The notes: generated by a model not told the origin, from the letters alone. 64,000 nucleotides of DNA from Neobacillus niacini NBRC 15566 (GCF_001591505.1 NZ_BCVA01000006.1:1-64000); one strand, 5' to 3'; shown: positions 33,110 through 42,808, numbered from the stretch's first letter. Program-made: numbers and translations.

Positions 33110-33344
33110 TTTTATCACCTCATGATCATTTTATTTTGGGTTAGCTATTTTATTCCAGCACATGGGTTTAGAGGCAGACAATGAAATGGCTTCATTAGGT
33201 GGATAAATTGTAGAAATATTGCCAATATTTTTCAGGGATATGGCTGATAGCTGTCTTATAATGGTAGTAAGAAAACAAAAGTCCGACGGGATGATTTTCG
33301 TCCTTAATGGTGTAAAAACATTTCCATGGAGGGTAGGATGATTT

Positions 33345-33839
33345 ATGAAGACATTGATTGTTTATTGCTCGTCTCATGGCACAACAGAAAAAGCTGTCCA
33401 ATTGGTGAGTGAGTGGATGGAAGGAGAAGTCCTGGCAGTTGATTTGAAACGGGATAAAATTACCTTTGATGTACGTGAATATGACTTCGTAATCATTGGC
33501 GGCTCCATCCATGCAGGAAGTATTCAAGGGAAAATAAAGCATTATATCGCAAAGCACCATGATGAACTGCTAACAAAAAAATTGGGTCTTTTCCTTTGCT
33601 GTTGGCATGATGGAGAAACAGCACTTGAACAATTTGACGCTGCCTTCCCTGAGGAAGTAAGGAAAATATCCATCGCTAATGGTATTTTTGGCGGAGAATT
33701 CTTAGTCAGTAAAATGAACTTTATTGAAAGGCAAATTGTTAAAAAGGTAAATGGAATCACAGAGGACACATCGAATTTAAATATGACGGCCATCATGACC
33801 TTTGTTATGAAAATTAATGCAACCATCGCACTTGTATAG
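33345..33839 (+). CDS. Flavodoxin-domain protein (HemG-like)
   Basis: A 164-aa FMN-binding flavodoxin fold. The phosphate-binding loop reads YCSSHGTTEKA at the N-terminus, followed by FVIIGGSIHAGSIQGKIKHYI and a flavin-stacking stretch FLCCWHDGE. This pattern occurs in menaquinone-dependent protoporphyrinogen oxidase (HemG) and related flavodoxins of bacilli. The physiological electron acceptor cannot be read. TGGAGGGTAGG precedes the ATG. The gene is followed by its own terminator. Confidence 0.82.
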   Translation: MKTLIVYCSSHGTTEKAVQLVSEWMEGEVLAVDLKRDKITFDVREYDFVIIGGSIHAGSIQGKIKHYIAKHHDELLTKKLGLFLCCWHDGETALEQFDAAFPEEVRKISIANGIFGGEFLVSKMNFIERQIVKKVNGITEDTSNLNMTAIMTFVMKINATIALV

Positions 33840-33840
33840 A

Positions 33841-33876
33841 AAATGCCTGACCTCTGGCAGGTCAGGCATTTTTTGT
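33841..33876. terminator. Bidirectional terminator
   Basis: AAATGCCTGACCT (33841-33853) pairs with AGGTCAGGCATTT (33859-33871), followed by T residues. Confidence 0.85.
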
Positions 33877-33880
33877 TGAA

Positions 33881-34558
33881 TTAGCAGATTTTTTGTATCA
33901 ATTCAATTGAATTGTTTTTCGGTGAATTAACCAATGAACTGACTTCATACGATTCCATTATCGTATGATCCAATGGTTTTAGTAAGGGATGGAGCTTAGC
34001 AGTGTCAGTAATGGAAGGATCTAGCCAATATTTTTCATCTTCTGGTTTTAATATCACAGGCATCCGGTCGTGAATATCTTGGACTAATTCATTAGGACTC
34101 GTGGTAATTACAGAGCAGGAATAAATCGATTTCCCATCAGGTGATTCCCATTTCTCCCAAACTCCGGCCATTGCAAATAAGTCATTCGATTTAAGTTTTA
34201 TTCTCATAGGAATTTTTGTTTTATGATCAAGCTTCTTCCATTCATAAAAACTATCCGCCACAATCAAGCATCGTTTTTTTTGATAAGCATTTCGAAAGCT
34301 TGGTTTCTCCGTTAAGGTCTCGGCACGTGCATTAATCATTTTATAACCGATTGACATATCCTTCGCCCAGGGAGGAATTAACCCCCAGCGTAAAAACCCC
34401 ATCTTATTCCGAGAGCCATCATTTATCACCGCTAACACCGACTGAGAAGGAGCCACATTATAACTCGGAAAGTACTCCTCCTCCAGAAGAAAATTTTCAA
34501 TATCAAACCGATCAATCAACTGATCAACCGTGGCAGTCAACGTGAAACGTCCGCACAT
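33881..34558 (-). CDS. SOS-response-associated peptidase family protein (SRAP; HMCES/YedK type)
   Basis: Forms a thiazolidine DNA-protein crosslink with abasic sites in single-stranded DNA, shielding them from breakage. Cys2 is exposed after removal of Met1 (MCGRFTL), and the conserved residues are in NVAPSQ, NARAETL and HDRMPVIL. The 225-aa length is normal. GGGGGTAG precedes the ATG. No SOS box was recognised upstream. It converges on the flavodoxin gene. Confidence 0.93.
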   Translation of the reverse strand: MCGRFTLTATVDQLIDRFDIENFLLEEEYFPSYNVAPSQSVLAVINDGSRNKMGFLRWGLIPPWAKDMSIGYKMINARAETLTEKPSFRNAYQKKRCLIVADSFYEWKKLDHKTKIPMRIKLKSNDLFAMAGVWEKWESPDGKSIYSCSVITTSPNELVQDIHDRMPVILKPEDEKYWLDPSITDTAKLHPLLKPLDHTIMESYEVSSLVNSPKNNSIELIQKIC

Positions 34559-34589
34559 ATAAGCTACCCCCTTTATCGCTGCTACTTTC

Positions 34590-34602
34590 GGTGCCTGTCA
34601 CC
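34590..34602. repeat. GGTGCCTGTCACC dispersed motif, copy 1
   Basis: The 13-bp near-palindrome GGTGCCTGTCACC is followed by ATTTAT, as in copy 4 at 63412. Other copies are at 44282 and 55673. It lies between the divergent SRAP and ATP-grasp genes. Confidence 0.6.
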
Positions 34603-34733
34603 ATTTATACATTATATCATCATTTATTCACTCATTTATACATGGTTGCAGGCGGAAAATGTATAAAATGGATTTTATAGACCTATAATGGTTAAGGTTT
34701 TTCATTTTGAATTCAACGAGAAAGAGGTTGCTT

Positions 34734-35774
34734 ATGAGGATTTGGTTTAATAGATGGTTTACGACGGTTACGCATTTTATGGAGTTGATTCGTTCGAATG
34801 ATGAGGGGCGGCGGTTTGAAATTTTTGGCACTCATTCGAATAAGGACGCACTCTATTTGCAGTATTGTGATTATGCTTTTACAGAACCCACTGTATCTGG
34901 TGAGGAATATATAGAGTTTTGTCTTGCATTTTGTCAGAAGCATAAGATAGATATTTTCATTCCGAGGAAAGAAAATGTTCTCATATCCAAAAGGCTCGCT
35001 GATTTTGAAAACATAGGTGTTAAGGTGCTGGTTTGTCCTGATTCTGACTTAATGGAAACCTTGGATAATAAGGCAGCTGCCTACCACTCTATCCTGCAGA
35101 AGGAAGAGGATGGCGCAGAACTGGTTTCGATACCTGATTTTTACGTTGTTAATAATAGTAAAGATTTCCAATCAGCCTATGAAAGTTTACGGGCAAAGGG
35201 ACATACAGTTTGTATTAAACCTGTTGTGGGTGAAGGGGCAACGGGTTTCCGCGTCATTGAGGATGACATAGAAAGCATCGACCAGCTTTTTAGAAGGGCG
35301 AGCAGCCGCCGGCTCTCGTATCATTACGCCTGTGAAATTTTAAGTCAGCAAGAGGTTTTCCCTGATCTGATGGTGTTAGAGTATTTAGATGGTCCGGAAT
35401 TCAGTATTGACTGTGTAGCTTCGACAGAGCAGTTGTATGCAGCAATTCCAAGGATGAAAGGGGAAGGAAGAATAAGAGAAATCATTGATCATCATGAGCT
35501 GATTCAGCTTGCCCAAAGGTTTCATCAACATTATCATATACCGTATATCTTTAATATCCAGGTGAAATATAGTCAAGGTGTCCCTAAGCTGCTTGAAATT
35601 AATCCGCGAATGAGCGGGGGAATGCATTTTAGCTGCTTAACAGGTCTTAACCTGCCATACCTGGGAATTAAGCTCTTGCTTGGTGAAGAAATTGGTCAAT
35701 TGAAACCTAAATTTGGTATTCGCGCCAGTCATCTCGAGAAGGAAATGATACTTGATAAAGATCTTTTTGCCTGA
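34734..35774 (+). CDS. ATP-grasp domain protein
   Basis: A 346-aa ATP-grasp enzyme, probably a carboxylate-amine or peptide-type ligase. Visible elements are the N-terminal Rossmann-like domain (about 1-100), ATP-binding stretches (TVCIKPVVGEGATGFRVIE; MVLEYLDGPEFSIDCV), and the metal-binding end (FNIQVKYSQG...LLEINPRMSGG). The start is ATG 34734 behind AAAGAGG at 6 bases; the open frame begins at TTG 34707. The substrate is unknown. It is followed by a terminator shared with the MFS gene and opens the stretch of surface-polymer genes. Confidence 0.82.
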   Translation: MRIWFNRWFTTVTHFMELIRSNDEGRRFEIFGTHSNKDALYLQYCDYAFTEPTVSGEEYIEFCLAFCQKHKIDIFIPRKENVLISKRLADFENIGVKVLVCPDSDLMETLDNKAAAYHSILQKEEDGAELVSIPDFYVVNNSKDFQSAYESLRAKGHTVCIKPVVGEGATGFRVIEDDIESIDQLFRRASSRRLSYHYACEILSQQEVFPDLMVLEYLDGPEFSIDCVASTEQLYAAIPRMKGEGRIREIIDHHELIQLAQRFHQHYHIPYIFNIQVKYSQGVPKLLEINPRMSGGMHFSCLTGLNLPYLGIKLLLGEEIGQLKPKFGIRASHLEKEMILDKDLFA

Positions 35775-35781
35775 TAGCAAG

Positions 35782-35815
35782 CAACGCCTTGGATAAATTC
35801 CAAGGCGTTGTTTCG
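35782..35815. terminator. Bidirectional terminator
   Basis: CAACGCCTTGG (35782-35792) pairs with CCAAGGCGTTG (35800-35810). Confidence 0.85.
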
Positions 35816-35826
35816 TTTAGTCATTA

Positions 35827-37083
35827 TTATTGGATTTTCTGATTTGTTTCCGGGACGCGTAATAAAACGGCGCCGCCTAAGATAAATAAAATAACTAAGC
35901 TAAAGACCCCGGCATTTGTATTACCAGTAATTTGAGCGGTGAATCCGACTAAAGCTGGTCCAAGGATTGAGGCGAATTTATAGAAAATATTATAGAAACC
36001 AAAGAACTCGTTTGCACTTTCCTTTGGTACTAACTTAGCAAAATAGGAACGGCTTAGCGCCTGAATCCCACCTTGTGAAGAACCAACAAGCATCGCTAAA
36101 ATCCAGAAATCTAAGGTGGTTTTCATGAAATATGCATAGATACAAATAATAATATAGATAAAAATACCAACTAATAACATTCTTTTACCTGTGAATTTAT
36201 CTGCTAGTTTACCATAAATAAGTGCAAATGGAGCAGCAATGACTTGAGTGGCAAACAGGATGATTAACAGATTAGTGGATGAAATCCCAAGATCTGTGCC
36301 GTAAGCCGTGGACATGGTAATAATGGTATGGACCCCATCGATATAAAAGAAATAAGCAATTAGGAATAGAAATAAAGGACGGTAGGCCTTTATCCGTTTA
36401 AGTGTTTGGAAAACCTTTTTAAAACTAGTAGAAACCGGGTTTGCAACCCTCTCGACGTAATAAACCTGTTGAACATTTTTTAACATTGGAATGGTAAAGG
36501 TTCCCCACCAAATCGCTGTGATGGCAAAGGCTATTTGCGTCGAAACGGTAACAGACAAAGGCAGAATCCCTTGTTGTGATAATAGAATAAGAGCAATGCC
36601 AATGATGAATGGGATCGTACTTCCGATATAACCCATTGCGAAACCGCGGGCGGATATCTTATTCATTCGCTCTTCACTCGTAACATCTACAAGAAAAGCG
36701 TCATAAAAGATATTGGCACCTCCAAAACCCATCACTGTAATAACATAACAGATTAAAAGGATTAACCATTGGTTACTTGGGACAACAGCGAGCAGTGCCG
36801 TAAAAGCAATCCCTAGAATCACAAAAAACGTAAATAATCTCTTTTTTAAGCCTCTAAAATCACCAATGGTTCCTAAAATTGGTGCGCATATGGACACAAG
36901 CAGAGTCCCGAAGGAATTAGCATATCCCAAATACGCAGTAGAAGTAGAACCAGCAAGACCTGCACCATTTGCTGCTGCTTTAAAATATAAAGGAAAAATA
37001 GCAGTTGTAATTAAGATGGAATATGCAGAATTCGCCCAATCATAGAATACCCAGCTCTTTTCTTGCTTCGTCAAACGACTCAT
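35827..37083 (-). CDS. MFS transporter, UMF1/Atg22-like
   Basis: A twelve-helix major facilitator protein of 418 aa. The N-terminus (EKSWVFYDWANSAYSILITT) is the hallmark of the UMF1 family, related to the yeast vacuolar amino-acid effluxer Atg22. The loop between helices 2 and 3 has DFRGLKKR. AAGGGGG precedes the ATG. It is 17 bp downstream of the phosphodiesterase gene in the same direction, so the two are probably one operon, perhaps export and release of a product. Confidence 0.87.
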   Translation of the reverse strand: MSRLTKQEKSWVFYDWANSAYSILITTAIFPLYFKAAANGAGLAGSTSTAYLGYANSFGTLLVSICAPILGTIGDFRGLKKRLFTFFVILGIAFTALLAVVPSNQWLILLICYVITVMGFGGANIFYDAFLVDVTSEERMNKISARGFAMGYIGSTIPFIIGIALILLSQQGILPLSVTVSTQIAFAITAIWWGTFTIPMLKNVQQVYYVERVANPVSTSFKKVFQTLKRIKAYRPLFLFLIAYFFYIDGVHTIITMSTAYGTDLGISSTNLLIILFATQVIAAPFALIYGKLADKFTGKRMLLVGIFIYIIICIYAYFMKTTLDFWILAMLVGSSQGGIQALSRSYFAKLVPKESANEFFGFYNIFYKFASILGPALVGFTAQITGNTNAGVFSLVILFILGGAVLLRVPETNQKIQ

Positions 37084-37100
37084 AAATTTTCCCCCTTCAT

Positions 37101-38411
37101 TTACACGGTTAAAAGCTCCTTGATGATTTTTCCATCGGTATCTCCTAAATTCAGACCTAAAAGCCTAGCCATTGTTGGACCTTCATCAATGAGGCGTGCT
37201 TTTTGTACCACGGTCTTATGACGAATACCTTTACCAGCCGCCATAAAAATAGTCGAATACTCCGGCTTTTCTGGAGAATAACCATGGCAAGCAAGGGTGT
37301 ATTTTTTATCGACCAGAACATCCTCACGGGTAACGTTTTTAACATATACTCCCTGAAAGTCTTCTAAAAAGTAATACCCTTTCTTAGCTTCTACCATAAA
37401 TGTGCAGGAACCATCTGCCCCCTTTGAGGCTGCTTCTTCAGCATTCAATATTTTTTCAATACCAGCGGCAGGGTCGGCTAGCAGAGACTTTAATAATCGT
37501 TTTACTTTGTTACTAGTTTCAAAGTCATCTCTGTCTTTTAGATAAATATATGCGGAGCCATCACAACTTTTACAATAGGCCTTCCAATTATTTATCTTCC
37601 CTTTAGCATTGACGGATATAAGCTTATGTTGCTGGAAAAGAACATTCAGGTTTAAGGCTTTGCTCTCATCTAAGGCACTATGGTCACCTAGTGCAATAAT
37701 CGTAGAATTTTCATAAATGCCGCTTTCCTTTAGTGCAGAAAAAATTCGCCCGAGCCGTTCATTATGCCGAAGAATGGAAGCAAAGGCTTCCCTCGATGAA
37801 AAACCATAATGATGACGCTGGGTATCAAGGTCAGTAAAGTGCACAAGCAGCAGATTTGGCTTTTTCGTTTTAATGGTATGTACGGTGGAAGCTAAAACAA
37901 AGTCATCTAATTCAGGCTGATTTAAACCATTACGAATATGGCCAAAACGTTGATTCAGGTCCCATTGGTAACGGGGACTGCCATTTCGAAGAGAGACAAG
38001 AATTTGATTATGCCATGGTCGATTTGGAAAAATTTCAGGCAGATTGTAATCAATATTCGCCTTGCCGGTTACCGGCCAAAGTAATGCTGCTGTTGTCAAG
38101 TTTGCTTTTTTAGCTTCGTCATACAAAGTTGTCCCTTTGATTAATTTTCTATACCAGTTCCAGTCTGGGGAAGTTCTGCCCGGCTGAAGAAGTGTGTTAT
38201 TTATAATTCCATGTTTATTCGGATAATTACCTGTGACAATGGTGGTATGACATGGATAGGTCACCGATGGATAAATGGATGCGACCTTTTTCACATAGGA
38301 ACCTTTTTCAAGGATGGTCTTAAAGTGAGGCAGTGTTTGCAGCAATGGAAAGTCTAGTGCTGACAGACAATCAAAAGAAATGACAATTAAATGATTCGTA
38401 AGCTGCTCCAT
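37101..38411 (-). CDS. Alkaline-phosphatase-superfamily nucleotide pyrophosphatase/phosphodiesterase
   Basis: An enzyme of 436 aa in the type I phosphodiesterase/NPP family. The metal and nucleophile region is visible as VISFDCLSALD at the N-terminus and PSVTYPCHTTIVTGNYPNKHG (Thr nucleophile region), with HFTDLDTQRHHYG and ALGDHSALDES as further metal ligands. No signal peptide was seen, which is unusual for the extracellular members. The start is ATG 38411 behind GGAGG; four more in-frame codons lead to an upstream start without a site. Upstream neighbour of the MFS gene. Confidence 0.85.
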   Translation of the reverse strand: MEQLTNHLIVISFDCLSALDFPLLQTLPHFKTILEKGSYVKKVASIYPSVTYPCHTTIVTGNYPNKHGIINNTLLQPGRTSPDWNWYRKLIKGTTLYDEAKKANLTTAALLWPVTGKANIDYNLPEIFPNRPWHNQILVSLRNGSPRYQWDLNQRFGHIRNGLNQPELDDFVLASTVHTIKTKKPNLLLVHFTDLDTQRHHYGFSSREAFASILRHNERLGRIFSALKESGIYENSTIIALGDHSALDESKALNLNVLFQQHKLISVNAKGKINNWKAYCKSCDGSAYIYLKDRDDFETSNKVKRLLKSLLADPAAGIEKILNAEEAASKGADGSCTFMVEAKKGYYFLEDFQGVYVKNVTREDVLVDKKYTLACHGYSPEKPEYSTIFMAAGKGIRHKTVVQKARLIDEGPTMARLLGLNLGDTDGKIIKELLTV

Positions 38412-38734
38412 GAAAACCTCCAAAAAAAGAGTAAACTACTATTCTAATTGTACAATAAATAAAGTGCTTTATTGTTAATTTTTTCTAAACTTGTAAGATG
38501 TATTTCTGTGAATCCTGATCATGTCGTTACCATTTAAGGATTCGATTTAGAAAGCTGCGATCCTTTATATTTTCATTTTATGGACAAGTGCCTTTACACT
38601 TTATGACCCATTTGAATCTATTATAGTAGGCGGTATTTCCAAGTTCATGTGACTAGGCAAGCATGATGGAATAAGGCTGCCATGATACTAATAATTAAAT
38701 TAAGCTGCCAACTTAAAACGAAAGGAGTGAACAT
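38412..38734. other. Intergenic region (323 bp), promoters of divergent genes
   Basis: It separates the divergent phosphodiesterase and kinase genes. I see a weak inverted repeat CAATAAA/TTTATTG (about 38452-38474) and AT-rich stretches that could be promoters, but no repeat copy, RNA or ORF with a ribosome site. Confidence 0.5.
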
Positions 38735-39817
38735 ATGAATATTCAGAATTTAGAGCAATGGATGAAAAAAATTAAGGTGACAAATAAGGTAAATGCAGAT
38801 GTGGAAGTTGTGAATAACTCACCTTTACTAATGATGGGAAAAGGAAGGCAAGGTGCAGTATTCCAATTAACAAATGACATGTGTGTAAAGGTATTTGGGA
38901 ATACAGAGGATTGCGACCGCGAATATTATGCTTTATCCCTTGGGCAACAAACCGCGCTATTTCCAAAGCTATATGGAAAAGGACCGCTTTATATTGTGAT
39001 GGAAATTATCCAGGGTGTTGATTTACGCGAATATTTACAATCGCAGCCCCTGACAAAAACACTTTCTGCAAGATTAATTGAAATGCTAATCACTTTTAAA
39101 AAAATTGGATTTGAGAGAATTGACCATCATAAACGTCAAATTTACCTCCAGCCAGATGGCAGTCTAAAGGTCATAGACGTTGCGAGAACCATTTGGCGTG
39201 ATCGTGTTTATCCATACCCACGTAAATTATTGACTTCTCTAGGGGAGGAAAATAAAGCAATCTTTTTGTCACATGTACAAGAAATGGCTCCGGAGTTATA
39301 TGCAGAATGGCTTCATTATATCCACATGGAGGAAATTTCTAGACAAATCACGACGGTACTACTTCCACAGGAACCGGATAAGGATAAGATCAAAAATTTA
39401 AGTAACACCCTGTTGACCACAGCAGAGGAAAAGAACTATGTAACTAAGCTGCAAGGGTTGGTTCACAAGGTTTTCAAGGAAGAATGGGTAAAGACGATGC
39501 TTGCACGAGGTGTGGATCCGGAAAAAGTTATGGCCAAAATCGATGAGCATTGGGACCAACTCGAACAAAATTTTGATGAGAGACACCCAGAGGGTGAGAA
39601 CTCCTATGCCGGGGTTAGAGGTTTTGAAGGAGATCGAGGCATTAGAGGTGATCGAGAACCCCGCGGTGGAAAACACTTCGAGGGAGATAGAGGTCGACGC
39701 AGCAAAGGTGCTAAAGGTGCAAAGGGTGGAAGACACTTCGCAGGAGATCGATACGAGAACCGAGACCGTCATGATGAGAAGCGAGACAAGAAGAAAGATA
39801 AGAAAAAAGGACGTTAA
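38735..39817 (+). CDS. Protein-kinase-like protein with a basic Gly/Arg-rich repetitive tail
   Basis: The N-terminal part (about 25-175) looks like a small serine/threonine- or RIO-type kinase domain: GKGRQGAVFQL (Gly loop), CVKVFG (ATP-binding Lys), IVMEIIQGVDL (hinge), IDHHKRQIYLQPDG (catalytic-loop region) and LKVIDVAR (DFG-like). A helical middle follows. The tail from about 285 to 360 is low-complexity, rich in Gly, Arg, Lys and Asp, with FEGDRG/FAGDRY repeats and a terminal DKKKDKKKGR. Spore-coat kinases and basic coat proteins have similar parts, so a spore-surface role is possible. GAAAGGAGTG precedes the ATG. Confidence 0.75.
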   Translation: MNIQNLEQWMKKIKVTNKVNADVEVVNNSPLLMMGKGRQGAVFQLTNDMCVKVFGNTEDCDREYYALSLGQQTALFPKLYGKGPLYIVMEIIQGVDLREYLQSQPLTKTLSARLIEMLITFKKIGFERIDHHKRQIYLQPDGSLKVIDVARTIWRDRVYPYPRKLLTSLGEENKAIFLSHVQEMAPELYAEWLHYIHMEEISRQITTVLLPQEPDKDKIKNLSNTLLTTAEEKNYVTKLQGLVHKVFKEEWVKTMLARGVDPEKVMAKIDEHWDQLEQNFDERHPEGENSYAGVRGFEGDRGIRGDREPRGGKHFEGDRGRRSKGAKGAKGGRHFAGDRYENRDRHDEKRDKKKDKKKGR

Positions 39818-39871
39818 GCTGCTGCTTTGGGGTCGAACAAGAGAGACCGAACCGGGCTGAGGAGGAGCCTA

Positions 39872-41002
39872 ATGAAAACGAGGGGAACCAATATGAAAGT
39901 ATTAATAATTTGGCGTCTGCTGACGGTTGGCGGGGTGAATGCCGGCTGGCGCAATCGCGCGATTTATTTTAAAAAGCATGGAATTGATACAGAGTTTTTG
40001 TATACGACCAATCACGGCGGGCTTCATATTATGGAAGATGTGGCCCCCGTTTATTTGACAAAGGATGAACAAGAGATTATCAAAATCATAAAAAACAATA
40101 ACTATGACGCCATCATTGTCGTTGATACGGGTGCTGCTTTTAAATGGCTTAAGAAAGCAAAATATCGAGGACCGGTATTGGTAGAGGCACGCACCCCGGA
40201 ACTGATTAAGCTTAGGCCGCATTTAAAATCATTCAGAGGAATTAAGCCAGAAGCGATTATTGTTCCTTCACACTATCAAAAACGATTAGTTTCGATTTTA
40301 ACGGACGGAATTCCGGTAAATGTTATTTATAATGGCATTGATACTTCGTTTTACCGTGCTTTGCCGTGTGAAGAGATAAACTTCGATCGTGAACCAATCC
40401 TCCCTAACGATAAAAAAATAATTGGCTGGATTGGCAGGTTGGATAAACGTAAAAACTGGCAAATGTTATTGGAAGTGGCAAAACTCATGAAAGGTCAGCG
40501 CGATGATATACAATTTTGGGTCATCGGTGGTGCACAGAGTGTGCAGCGGGAGGAATTTGCAGCCAAATGGCAGGAGGAAGAGCTTACAGACATCGTTAAG
40601 TGGTTTCCGGTTATACCTTATCAACAAATGCCGGATGTTTATGCGAAAATTCGCCAATCAGGCGGCTGCACACTGGCCACAACGAAAACCGAGTCATTTG
40701 GAAATACATTTATTGAATCAATGGTTTGCGGGGTACCTGTCGTTGCCTCAAAAATGATGCCAGTTACAGAATTGGTTGTCCACGGTGAACATGGGCTGCT
40801 ATTTCGTGGTCAAAACGTAGAGGATGCAGTGAAACAGCTATGTGATATTTTGGATCAACCCAGCCTTCATGAACAAATGTCTAATGCAGCAATAACACGC
40901 GTACATGACAAATTTGCTATAGAGGTTGTGGCAGACCAATATGTCCAGCTTTTGAAAAAAATTGCTGGAATCGATTCTGATGAGGTGACTGTGAATGATT
41001 AA
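39872..41002 (+). CDS. Glycosyltransferase, GT4-type
   Basis: A GT-B fold glycosyltransferase of about 377 aa. The N-terminus has the acceptor-side segment WRLLTVGGVNAGWRNRA, and the C-terminal half carries the donor-site signature IGWIGRLDKRKNW and ESFGNTFIESMVCGVPVVAS (E-x7-E). Two in-frame starts have ribosome sites: ATG 39872 behind GAGGAGGAG and ATG 39893 behind GAGGGG; the conserved part begins at 39893. It starts 55 bases after the kinase gene and overlaps the HipA-like gene by 8 bp. Confidence 0.87.
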   Translation: MKTRGTNMKVLIIWRLLTVGGVNAGWRNRAIYFKKHGIDTEFLYTTNHGGLHIMEDVAPVYLTKDEQEIIKIIKNNNYDAIIVVDTGAAFKWLKKAKYRGPVLVEARTPELIKLRPHLKSFRGIKPEAIIVPSHYQKRLVSILTDGIPVNVIYNGIDTSFYRALPCEEINFDREPILPNDKKIIGWIGRLDKRKNWQMLLEVAKLMKGQRDDIQFWVIGGAQSVQREEFAAKWQEEELTDIVKWFPVIPYQQMPDVYAKIRQSGGCTLATTKTESFGNTFIESMVCGVPVVASKMMPVTELVVHGEHGLLFRGQNVEDAVKQLCDILDQPSLHEQMSNAAITRVHDKFAIEVVADQYVQLLKKIAGIDSDEVTVND

Positions 41003-41771
41003 GCCAGTCGCATATAAGAAAACATTAGAAGGAAAATCGAATGCTCACTTACTAACATTTAATGATGGCCAGGACTATGTCGTCAAATATTTTCAGCCTG
41101 GATTTGAAAAAACGCTGGCGAACGAATGGGTGGGCTATTGCCTTGCACGTTACCTTGGACTGCCAATACCTTTTGCACAATTAGTAGAAATCCCCCAGGA
41201 GTTTTCCTCGCAATATCCTGAACTTGCTCAAATGCAGCAAACACAGTTTCAATTTGCAAGTCGTTATGTACCAGACTGTTTTGATGGACATGAAGTAACC
41301 GATGTTCCTGCTATTACAAACAAAGAAAATCTAGCAGGCATTATTTTATTTGATTACTGGCTCTGTAATCGTGATCGAACTAGGAAAAATATCATTCTAT
41401 GCGATGACACATCAAAGTCTTATCGCCTGTGGATTATCGATCATGCTGAAGTGTTCGCTTCTTATAACTGGACACAGGAGGATATTGAATCATTGCCAAT
41501 CACGATTCTAAAGAGTGCCACACACCAAATTATGGCCTATTTTATTGAGAATGAGCAGGATTTTCATGAGCAGCTAGAAATCATTCAAACGCTGCCTATT
41601 CATTTAATAGAAGAAATTGTGGCAGTCATTCCAGAAGATTGGCAAGTAACGAGTGAGGAAAGAAAAGCAATCGTCAGTACCTTGGTAACTCGACGTAAAA
41701 GAATACTAAGAAAATTGATGGAACGGTTTATTAAACGAGTTTATCTGCCAATCCATGAACATGACGTTTGA
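40995..41771 (+). CDS. HipA-like kinase-domain protein
   Basis: A 258-aa protein with a stand-alone HipA-like kinase fold. It shows LTFNDGQDYVVKYFQ, LANEWVGYCLARYLGLPIP, and the catalytic-loop and metal region DYWLCNRDRTRKNIIL and WIIDHAEVF. The usual HipA toxin partner HipB is absent. It overlaps the glycosyltransferase gene by 8 bp, so it is coupled to it. Related genes occur beside glycosyltransferases in bacilli; a surface-assembly kinase is possible but unproven. Confidence 0.78.
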   Translation: MIKPVAYKKTLEGKSNAHLLTFNDGQDYVVKYFQPGFEKTLANEWVGYCLARYLGLPIPFAQLVEIPQEFSSQYPELAQMQQTQFQFASRYVPDCFDGHEVTDVPAITNKENLAGIILFDYWLCNRDRTRKNIILCDDTSKSYRLWIIDHAEVFASYNWTQEDIESLPITILKSATHQIMAYFIENEQDFHEQLEIIQTLPIHLIEEIVAVIPEDWQVTSEERKAIVSTLVTRRKRILRKLMERFIKRVYLPIHEHDV

Positions 41772-41901
41772 CTCCCATATCTTATTAGTGAAGGGAGTTT
41801 TATTTTTTTTGAAAGTTCTAAAATAATAGGTTACTAACGTGACCGGAGGTTATCCACCTGCATATAAAAGGATTAGAAGGGAAAAGGAAAGGAGGCAGCA
41901 T

Positions 41902-42807
41902 ATGAAAATCCGTAAGGCCATTATTCCAGCAGCTGGCCTCGGAACTCGATTTTTGCCAGCAACGAAAGCACAGCCAAAAGAAATGCTGCCGATTGTTGAT
42001 AAGCCAACCATTCAATATATCGTTGAAGAAGCGGTCGCTTCTGGCATTCAGGAAATAATCATCATCATCGGCAGAGGAAAAAGATCGATTGAGGATCATT
42101 TCGATAAATCTTATGAGCTTGAGGATACACTTTATAGAAAAAACAAACTTGATATGTTAGCAGAAGTTCAAAAAATATCAAACTTAGTAAATATTGTTTA
42201 TGTCCGCCAGAAAGAGCCAAAAGGGCTGGGACATGCTATTCTTTGTGCGAAAAGCATAATAGGTGACGAACCATTTGCAGTATTACTAGGTGATGATATC
42301 GTTATGTCGGAAATCCCCTGCCTAAAGCAGATCATAGATGTTTTTGAATATTATAATAGTTCGGTTGTGGCCGTGCAGACGGTAACAGACGAAGATGTCA
42401 GCAAATATGGAATTATTAAACCAAAGGGGACGATGATAGAGTCGGATTTATTCCATATTGATTCTTTAATAGAGAAACCCAGCCTGGAAGAGGCACCCTC
42501 TAGATATGCGATTATGGGGCGTTATGTCCTGAGTCCAAAGATCTTTGAGATTTTAGAGAGAATGCCTTTAGGCCGAGGAGAAGAATTACAGTTGACAGAT
42601 GCCATCAATGAACTGAATAAACACCAGGCGGTTTTTGCCTATAACTTTGACGGCAGCCGCTATGACATTGGAGATAAACTTGGCTTTATTAAGGCAACGA
42701 TTGATTTCGCATTAACCCGCGAAGATATTAGAGAATCGGTGTTAGCTTATTTGCAAGAAGTTACTAGGATAGAAAACCTTCAAAATAGTAAGAAAGAGAT
42801 TGATTGA
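41902..42807 (+). CDS. gtaB: UTP-glucose-1-phosphate uridylyltransferase
   Basis: Makes UDP-glucose from glucose-1-phosphate and UTP for teichoic acid glucosylation and glycolipids. It has the nucleotide-binding motif AAGLGTRFLPATKAQPKEM and GDDIVM, and the catalytic-lysine region LIEKPSLEEAPS. The start is ATG 41902 behind AAAGGAGG; the frame is open to GTG 41839. The length is 301 aa. Paired with the next gene it makes UDP-glucuronate. Confidence 0.94.
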   Translation: MKIRKAIIPAAGLGTRFLPATKAQPKEMLPIVDKPTIQYIVEEAVASGIQEIIIIIGRGKRSIEDHFDKSYELEDTLYRKNKLDMLAEVQKISNLVNIVYVRQKEPKGLGHAILCAKSIIGDEPFAVLLGDDIVMSEIPCLKQIIDVFEYYNSSVVAVQTVTDEDVSKYGIIKPKGTMIESDLFHIDSLIEKPSLEEAPSRYAIMGRYVLSPKIFEILERMPLGRGEELQLTDAINELNKHQAVFAYNFDGSRYDIGDKLGFIKATIDFALTREDIRESVLAYLQEVTRIENLQNSKKEID

Positions 42808-42808
42808 T

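Noticed and set aside
33195..33560. 121-codon minus-strand ORF overlapping the flavodoxin gene
   Set aside because: It overlaps a well-supported flavodoxin gene, has no ribosome site and no recognisable motif.
40995..41771. HipBA toxin-antitoxin module
   Set aside because: No HipB-like antitoxin gene is adjacent, and the gene is coupled to a glycosyltransferase rather than to a DNA-binding protein.
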